From the NCBI GenBank assembly GCA_016215605.1, contig JACRJB010000007.1, positions 62,001-126,000 on the forward strand: DNA of 64,000 bases, read 5' to 3'. A program made the translations under genes and the position numbers. Below are positions 58,109 to 64,000 of this stretch, one piece after another (position 1 is the stretch's first letter; every line of letters starts with the position of its first letter). A model generated the notes under the pieces. That model searched no databases. It saw nothing but the letters and a program-made list of their open reading frames with translations, and had not been told where the DNA came from. Source of the stretch: Rhodopseudomonas palustris (GTDB lineage Bacteria > Pseudomonadota > Alphaproteobacteria > Rhizobiales > Xanthobacteraceae).

Positions 58109-58582
58109 ATGATCGTAGATTTCGACGACAGCCCACGTTCCACCATTCACGATCTGAAGATCGGCGACAGCATCGCCATCGAGAAGACGATCAGCGAATC
58201 CGACGTCTACCTGTTCGCCGGCATCTGCGGCGATTTCTCGCCGAACCACATCAACGAACGCTACATGGGAAAGACGCGGTTTCGCACCCGTATCGCCCAG
58301 GGCGCGTTGGTGGTCGGATTCACATCCGCCGCTGCGGCGATGTTCGGCATCAAGTATCGGGTCGACGGCGTTTCGGCGGGCTACGATCGTATCCGCTTCG
58401 TGGCGCCGGTGTTCTTCGGAGACACGATCCTGATCCGCTACGAAGTGGTGCGCATCGATCTCGACCGCGACCGCGCCTACGCGTCGCTCAAGGTCACCAA
58501 CCAGCGCGACGAGGTCGTTCTGGTCGGCGAGCATGTGCTGCGCTTCGTCGCTCTCGAAGAACCGCTGGAGGCGCAGGCATGA
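58109..58582 (+). CDS. MaoC-family (R)-specific enoyl-CoA hydratase
   Basis: 157 residues, single hot-dog domain. GDFSPNHINERYMGKTRFRT has the hydratase catalytic Asp (D42) and His (H47). RIAQGALVVGF and AGYDRIRFVAPVFFGDTILI complete the motif set. Hydrates 2-enoyl-CoA. Overlaps the next gene by 4 nt. Confidence 0.93.
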   Translation: MIVDFDDSPRSTIHDLKIGDSIAIEKTISESDVYLFAGICGDFSPNHINERYMGKTRFRTRIAQGALVVGFTSAAAAMFGIKYRVDGVSAGYDRIRFVAPVFFGDTILIRYEVVRIDLDRDRAYASLKVTNQRDEVVLVGEHVLRFVALEEPLEAQA

Positions 58583-59355
58583 AGGAGCCCATCGTCCGCC
58601 TCGAGATCAGAGGACCGGTCGGTCTCATCACGCTCAATCGACCGGAGGCGCTGAACGCGCTCAGCACCGAACTGATGGACGCGCTGACCGACGCACTCCG
58701 CAAATGCGAGAACGATCCGGCGATCGGCTGCATGGTGCTGACCGGACAGGGACGTGCCTTCGCGGCCGGCGCCGACATCAAGGAAATGGCGAACAAGACT
58801 TACGCCGAGGCCTACAGCGAGAACTTCATCACCCGCAACTGGGAGGAGGCGACGCGCTGCCGCAAGCCGGTGATTGCCGCGGTCAATGGGCTGGCGCTGG
58901 GCGGCGGCTGCGAGCTCGCGATGATGTGCGATTTCATCCTGTGCGCGGATACGGCTCGCTTTGGTCAGCCCGAGGTCAAGGTCGGGGTGATGCCCGGCGC
59001 GGGCGGCACGCAGCGGCTGTCGCGGTCGATCGGAAAATCCAAGGCGATGGAGATGTGCCTGACCGGACGCATGATGTCGGCCGACGAGGCCGAACGCTGC
59101 GGCCTGGTCAGCCGGGTGCTTCCCGCCGACGAGCTGATCGACGAGGCCGTCCGCGTCGCAACCCAGATCGCGGAGCTGTCGCGGCCGATGATCATGATGA
59201 CCAAGGAGGCTGTCGACCGCTCGTTCGAGGTGCCGCTCAGCGAGGGTGTCCGGTTCGAACGGCGACTGGCGCACACGACGTTCGCGCTCGAAGATCACAA
59301 GGAAGGCGCTGCGGCCTTTGCCGAGAAGCGCAAGCCGAACTTCCATCATCGCTGA
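58579..59355 (+). CDS. Enoyl-CoA hydratase (crotonase family)
   Basis: 258 residues. The CoA-binding GRAFAAGADIKEM, catalytic Glu112 in LGGGCELAMM and Glu132 in GQPEVKVGVMPGAGGTQR are intact. Presence of two different hydratases in one operon (with MaoC) suggests two hydration steps or both stereochemistries. Confidence 0.95.
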   Translation: MKEPIVRLEIRGPVGLITLNRPEALNALSTELMDALTDALRKCENDPAIGCMVLTGQGRAFAAGADIKEMANKTYAEAYSENFITRNWEEATRCRKPVIAAVNGLALGGGCELAMMCDFILCADTARFGQPEVKVGVMPGAGGTQRLSRSIGKSKAMEMCLTGRMMSADEAERCGLVSRVLPADELIDEAVRVATQIAELSRPMIMMTKEAVDRSFEVPLSEGVRFERRLAHTTFALEDHKEGAAAFAEKRKPNFHHR

Positions 59356-59374
59356 CCCCACGCCGGCGCCCGAC

Positions 59375-61039
59375 ATGCTGCAACTCCCGTTCGATCGCTG
59401 GACACTCGACGCTGCGCTCGCCGAACGCGCGCGGCTGTCGCCGGACGCGCCGTTCGTGCGCATGATCGACGGCGAGCCGGTCAGCTACGCCCGGATGCAG
59501 GCCCAGTGCACGGCATTGGCCTACGCGTTGGAGCAGGAGGGCGTGAAGCCAGGAGATCGCGTCGTGGTGATGGGCGCGAACTGCCTGTGGACCCTGCAGG
59601 CCTGGTTTGCGCTCAATCTGCTGGGCGCGGTCGACGTCACCATCAACACGGCGTATCGCGGCCACACGCTCGAACATGCCATCAACACGGCTGATGCCCG
59701 GCTGATCCTGATCGAAGATCGCCTGTTGCCGGTGTTGCGCGACAGCGAGCAGGCCGTCCCCGGGCTCATTCGCGCGCTCTGCTATCAGGCGGATGGCGCG
59801 GCGCCGGCGGTGGATTTGCGCTTCGAGCGGGTGTCGCTGGCGCCCCTCGCCAGTGCCGTCGATGGGCCGGCGGGATGGCGGCCGGCCGGCGCCAGGATGT
59901 CGGACCTCGCCTCGATCATCTTCACCTCGGGGACGTCCGGTCCGGCCAAGGGCGTGATGCTGCCGCACGCGCAGACCTATCTGCTCGCACGCGAATCCGC
60001 GCAGCAGATGCAGGTGACCGAGCGCGATGTCTACTATGTGTTTCATCCGTTGTTCCACATGTCGCCGCGCTACGTCGGCATCTATGCGGCATTGATCGCG
60101 GGTGCGGCAGTGTGCCTCGATCGCAGCTTCAGCGCCGCCGACTGGCTCGACCGCATCCGGGCTTGCGGCGCGACGGTGTCGATCGCCCACGGCCCGATGC
60201 TGGAGATGATCCACGCCCAGCCGGCGCGTCCCGACGATGCCGATAACCCGTTGCGACGGTTCGGGACGTCGCCGTTCCCGCGCCACATCGCGGCGGAATT
60301 CGAGGCGCGGTTCGCCGTCCGGGGGCTGGAGGTGTGGGGCATGACCGAAGCCAACATCCCGATCTGGTCGTCGCTCGACGAGCCGCTGCGGCCAGGCTGT
60401 TGTGGCCGGCCGATCGCCGACCATTACGAGCTGCGGATCGTCGATCCAGACACCGATTGCGACGTCGCAATCGGCGCCACCGGCGAATTGCTGGTGCGTT
60501 CGAAATTGCCGTGGACGTTGATGCAGGGTTACTTCGGCATGCCCGACGCGACGATCAAGGCCTGGCGCAATCTCTGGTTCCACACCGGCGATCTCGTTTA
60601 TCGCGACGACGGAGGCTACTACCATTTCGTCGACCGGCTCGGCGATCGCATCCGCCGCCGGGCGGAGAACATCTCGTCCTACGAGATCGAGCACGCCGCG
60701 ACGACGTATCCCGGCATCGGCGAATGCGCTGCCGTCGGCGTTGCGTCGGAATTCGCCTCCGATGACGACGTCAAGCTGGTGGTGGTTCCGAATTCGGCGA
60801 CGGCGGCCATCGATCCTGTCGGCTTGCTGGCGCATCTGGCGCGGCGGTTGCCGCACTACATGGTGCCGCGCTACATCGAGATCGTCGACGCCTTGCCGCG
60901 GACGCCCACCAACAAGATCCGCAAAGCGGAGCTGCGACAGAACGGCGTCGGTGTATCGACCTGGGATCGCAAGGCCGCCGGCATCGTCCTGAAGGATCTC
61001 GTCGACAGCCAGCGCGACATGTGCAGCGTCAGCGCCTGA
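59375..61039 (+). CDS. AMP-dependent acyl-CoA synthetase (CaiC/FadD-like)
   Basis: 554 residues. The P-loop SIIFTSGTSGPAKGVMLPH, EVWGMTEANIPIW, FHTGDLVYRDDGGYYHF, DRIRRRAENISSYEIE and the catalytic Lys in PTNKIRKAEL are all visible. It activates a carboxylic acid to its CoA thioester via an acyl-adenylate. It is closest in style to crotonobetaine/carnitine- or medium-chain acyl-CoA ligases. Starts 19 nt after the hydratase stop. Confidence 0.93.
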   Translation: MLQLPFDRWTLDAALAERARLSPDAPFVRMIDGEPVSYARMQAQCTALAYALEQEGVKPGDRVVVMGANCLWTLQAWFALNLLGAVDVTINTAYRGHTLEHAINTADARLILIEDRLLPVLRDSEQAVPGLIRALCYQADGAAPAVDLRFERVSLAPLASAVDGPAGWRPAGARMSDLASIIFTSGTSGPAKGVMLPHAQTYLLARESAQQMQVTERDVYYVFHPLFHMSPRYVGIYAALIAGAAVCLDRSFSAADWLDRIRACGATVSIAHGPMLEMIHAQPARPDDADNPLRRFGTSPFPRHIAAEFEARFAVRGLEVWGMTEANIPIWSSLDEPLRPGCCGRPIADHYELRIVDPDTDCDVAIGATGELLVRSKLPWTLMQGYFGMPDATIKAWRNLWFHTGDLVYRDDGGYYHFVDRLGDRIRRRAENISSYEIEHAATTYPGIGECAAVGVASEFASDDDVKLVVVPNSATAAIDPVGLLAHLARRLPHYMVPRYIEIVDALPRTPTNKIRKAELRQNGVGVSTWDRKAAGIVLKDLVDSQRDMCSVSA

Positions 61040-61181
61040 CGAGCGATGCTGCAAGTGCTGCGTCTTCATCTTCGCATGTCAGCTCGGCGACTTGTCGCGT
61101 GCGGACGGACTTGCCCATTCGACGATCGTCGTTACCATCTCGCCGCCAGATAGCGGCCTCACACGAACAGCCCGGGATTTC

Positions 61182-64000
61182 ATGACCGCAATCACGCTTC
61201 AGGACGTGTCGCTTCAGGACAAGTACATCAAGCCGTCGGGGCGGATCTATCTGTCCGGCGTGCAGGCGCTGGTGCGTCTGCCGCTGTTGCAACGCGAGAG
61301 GGATCGAGCCGCCGGACTCGATACCGGCGGTTTCATCTCGGGTTATCGCGGCTCGCCCCTCGGCATGTACGACAGTGCGTTGTGGGGCGCGAAGTCGCAT
61401 CTCGCCAGCGCCAACGTTCAGTTCCAGCCGGGATTGAACGAAGACCTCGCTGCGACGTCGGTGTGGGGCAGTCAGCAGGTCGGCATGTTTCCGGGCGCGA
61501 CCGTGCAGGGCGTGTTCGGCATCTGGTACGGCAAGGGCCCCGGCGTCGATCGATCGGTCGATGCCCTGAAGCACGCCAACGCCGCCGGCACCTCGCGCTT
61601 TGGCGGTGTGCTGGCGCTGGCCGGTGACGACCACGGCTGTCAGTCGTCGACGCTGCCGCATCAGAGCGAGCAGGTGTTCCGGGCGGCGATGATGCCGATC
61701 CTCAACCCGTCGACCGTGCAGGAGTATCTCGACTTCGGCATCTACGGCTTCGCGCTGTCGCGCTACTCGGGCTGCTGGATCGGCTTCAAGGCGATCTCCG
61801 AAACGGCGGAGAGTTCCGCGTCGATCACGGTCGATCCGCAGCGCATGCAGTTCGTCGATCCGAGCGATTTCGAGATGCCGGCGGGCGGCCTGCATATCCG
61901 CTGGCCGGATCCGCCGCTCGAGGCCGAGCGCCGTCTGCACGGGCCGAAGATGCAGGCCGTCGCCGCGTTTGCGCGCGCCAATCCGATCGACCGCGTGGTG
62001 CTGGACTCACCGTCGCCGCGCCTCGGCATTCTGACCACCGGCAAGGCGTATCTGGACGTGCGCCAGGCGCTCAGCGACCTCGGTCTGTCCGAGGACGCCT
62101 GCAGGTCGCTGGGTCTGCGCATCTACAAGGTCGGCCTGGTGTGGCCGCTCGAGGTTGAGGGGGCGCGCGCGTTCGCCGCCGGGCTTCAGGACGTGCTGGT
62201 GGTCGAGGAGAAGCACGGCTTCATCGAGAACCAGCTGGTGCAGGCGCTGTACAACATGGACGCCGGCCGACGACCTTCGGTGGTCGGCAAGAGCGACGAG
62301 CGCGGGGCGCCGTTGCTACCCAGCGAGGGCGAATTGTCGCCGACGCTGGTCGCCCGCGCGATCCTGTCTCGGCTCGAACGGATGGGGAGCGGCAATCCGC
62401 AACTGGCGCAGCGGTTGGCGCGCCTGGAGTCGTTCGAACGCGTGGCGTCGACGCCGCAGATCAAGTCGCAGCGCGCGCCGTTCTTCTGTTCGGGCTGTCC
62501 GCACAACACGTCGACGCAACTGCCCGAAGGCAGCCGCGCGATGGCCGGGATCGGATGCCACGGCATGGCGACCTGGATGCCGAACCGCAACACCCAGACC
62601 ATCACCCACATGGGCGGCGAAGGCGCAAACTGGATCGGTCAGGCGCCGTTCACGGCGGAGAAACACGTCTTCCAGAATCTCGGCGACGGCACCTACACCC
62701 ACAGCGGCTTGCTTGCGATCCGCGCCGCCGCGGCGTCGGGCGTCAACATCACCTACAAGATTCTCTACAACGATGCCGTGGCGATGACCGGCGGGCAATC
62801 CGCAGAGAGCGGCTTCACCGTGCCGCAGATCGCCTCGCAGATGGCGGCCGAAGGCGCGAAGCGTATCGTGGTCGTGTCCGACGAGCCGGACAAATACACG
62901 GACCTGAGCCTGTTCCCGCCCGGGGTGACGACGCACGATCGCAAGGACCTCGATGCCGTGCAGCGTGAGTTGCGCGACATCGCCGGCCTTTCCGTGATGA
63001 TCTACGATCAGACCTGCGCCGCCGAGAAGCGGCGCCGTCGCAAGCGCGGCCAGTTTCCCGATCCGGCCAAGCGGGCCTTCATCAACGACGCGGTGTGCGA
63101 GGGCTGCGGCGACTGTTCGGTGAAATCCAACTGCGTCTCCGTCAAACCGCTCGAAACCGAGCTTGGTCGAAAGCGCACCATCGATCAGTCGTCCTGCAAC
63201 AAGGATTTTTCCTGCGTGGAAGGCTTCTGCCCGAGCTTCGTCACCGTGCACGGCGGCGGCCTGCGCAAGCCGGCGAAGCCGAGCGTGACCGGCGGCGCGG
63301 ACCTGTTCGCGGCGCTGCCGATGCCTGCGCCCCGGCCGTTGCACGAACCTTACAATCTGTTGATGACGGGCATCGGCGGCACCGGCGTCATCACGGTCGG
63401 CGCGCTGCTCGGCATGGCGGCTCACCTCGAGGGCAAGGGCTGTTCGGTGCTGGATTTCACCGGCCTGGCGCAGAAGAACGGCGGCGTCATGACCCATGTG
63501 CGCATCGCGCCGACGCCGGAGGACATCGCTGCGGTGCGTATCGCCGCCGGCGGTGCCGATCTGCTGCTCGGCTTCGATATCGTCGGGGCGGCCTCGCCGG
63601 TGGCGCTGGCGCGGATCGAGGAGGGCGTCACCCGCGCGGTGATCAACAGTTCGCTGACTCCGACGGCGGCCTTCGTCACCGACGGCAATGTCGACTTCGA
63701 AGCCGGCCTGATGAACAAGGTCCTGCGCGATGCGGTCGGCGAGAAGCGCATCGACTTCGTGCAGGGCTCCCGGATTGCCACGACGATCATGGGCGATTCG
63801 ATCGCGACCAACCTGCTGCTGCTCGGCTACGTGTTCCAGAAAGGATTGCTGCCGCTCAGCTTCGAGGCGATCGACCGCGCGATCGAACTCAACGGCTCGG
63901 CGGTCGAGGCCAATCGCCGCGCATTCGCCTGGGGCAGGCTGACGGCGCACGAACCGGCGGCGGTCGAGAAGGCGATGGCAAGCCGCGCCACGCCCACGGC
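61182..64000 (+). CDS. Indolepyruvate ferredoxin oxidoreductase, fused alpha/beta form (3' end outside window)
   Basis: At least 939 residues, open to the window end (fused homologues are about 1150-1190). The N-terminus is the pyrimidine-binding alpha part (FISGYRGSPLGMYDSALWGA, LTTGKAYLDVRQAL). The TPP site is GIGCHGMATW and NLGDGTYTHSGLL near 450-505. A 4Fe-4S region lies near 630-680 (AVCEGCGDCSVKSNCVS; FSCVEGFCPSF). The gamma-like domain begins LLMTGIGGTGVITVGALLG near 728. It oxidatively decarboxylates arylpyruvates (or another 2-oxo acid) to acyl-CoA, reducing ferredoxin. Its place at the end of the acyl-CoA operon, 142 nt after the ligase, suggests it feeds the same pathway. Confidence 0.92.
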   Translation, partial: MTAITLQDVSLQDKYIKPSGRIYLSGVQALVRLPLLQRERDRAAGLDTGGFISGYRGSPLGMYDSALWGAKSHLASANVQFQPGLNEDLAATSVWGSQQVGMFPGATVQGVFGIWYGKGPGVDRSVDALKHANAAGTSRFGGVLALAGDDHGCQSSTLPHQSEQVFRAAMMPILNPSTVQEYLDFGIYGFALSRYSGCWIGFKAISETAESSASITVDPQRMQFVDPSDFEMPAGGLHIRWPDPPLEAERRLHGPKMQAVAAFARANPIDRVVLDSPSPRLGILTTGKAYLDVRQALSDLGLSEDACRSLGLRIYKVGLVWPLEVEGARAFAAGLQDVLVVEEKHGFIENQLVQALYNMDAGRRPSVVGKSDERGAPLLPSEGELSPTLVARAILSRLERMGSGNPQLAQRLARLESFERVASTPQIKSQRAPFFCSGCPHNTSTQLPEGSRAMAGIGCHGMATWMPNRNTQTITHMGGEGANWIGQAPFTAEKHVFQNLGDGTYTHSGLLAIRAAAASGVNITYKILYNDAVAMTGGQSAESGFTVPQIASQMAAEGAKRIVVVSDEPDKYTDLSLFPPGVTTHDRKDLDAVQRELRDIAGLSVMIYDQTCAAEKRRRRKRGQFPDPAKRAFINDAVCEGCGDCSVKSNCVSVKPLETELGRKRTIDQSSCNKDFSCVEGFCPSFVTVHGGGLRKPAKPSVTGGADLFAALPMPAPRPLHEPYNLLMTGIGGTGVITVGALLGMAAHLEGKGCSVLDFTGLAQKNGGVMTHVRIAPTPEDIAAVRIAAGGADLLLGFDIVGAASPVALARIEEGVTRAVINSSLTPTAAFVTDGNVDFEAGLMNKVLRDAVGEKRIDFVQGSRIATTIMGDSIATNLLLLGYVFQKGLLPLSFEAIDRAIELNGSAVEANRRAFAWGRLTAHEPAAVEKAMASRATPT

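Overview
The window is high-GC alphaproteobacterial chromosome. Gene content, the TTAA-N7-TTAA (CtrA-type) boxes, DUF2336, Hpt and response-regulator genes, and the mosaic palindromic repeats all point to the Nitrobacteraceae/Bradyrhizobiaceae, most likely a Rhodopseudomonas palustris-like strain. This is an inference from style and content. No rRNA or species marker is present.

Layout. 0-6.4 kb: end of a GGDEF-EAL protein, a secreted caspase-like protein with two SH3-like modules, a nitroreductase, a YfdX-family protein and thrS. 6.5-11 kb: a visibly AT-richer insert carrying one large TIR-STAND-TPR gene, the architecture of bacterial NLR-like antiviral proteins. It sits between two 227-bp direct copies of the promoter and 5' end of an MFS exporter gene; the right copy is part of the intact gene and the left copy is an orphan. 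11-27 kb: mostly housekeeping and envelope genes (O-methyltransferase with divergent TetR, cold-shock protein with two hairpins, secreted hydrolases, ChrA, APC permease, DUF3750, YidD, ClpP-like periplasmic protein, LysR). 27-41 kb: folE, hisI and signalling genes interleaved with at least six families of palindromic or mosaic intergenic repeats. One family has four copies of exactly 119 bp. The stretch includes a GIY-YIG gene squeezed between repeats and a type ISP/IIG-like restriction-modification gene that has an AT-rich specificity region and an in-frame amber codon. 41-47.6 kb: NAD kinase, small secreted or membrane proteins, an outer-membrane beta-barrel with a strong terminator, a 23S rRNA 2'-O-methyltransferase, tRNA-Thr(TGT) and tRNA-Tyr(GTA).

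47.9-64 kb is one catabolic locus. A leftward operon (AMACR-type CaiB/BaiF protein, acyl-CoA dehydrogenase, TetR) diverges from a rightward operon: a GH105/88-like hydrolase, a complete LivHMGF-K type ABC importer, a CoA-transferase, MaoC hydratase, enoyl-CoA hydratase, AMP-dependent acyl-CoA ligase and a fused indolepyruvate:ferredoxin oxidoreductase that runs off the end. Together they look like import, CoA activation and beta-oxidation of an unidentified organic acid, probably controlled by the TetR protein at an inverted repeat between the two operons.

The most interesting objects are the TIR-STAND insertion with its gene-restoring duplicated 5' end, the mosaic and nonsense-interrupted restriction gene inside a repeat-rich zone, and the uncharacterised catabolic locus with a sugar hydrolase at its head.
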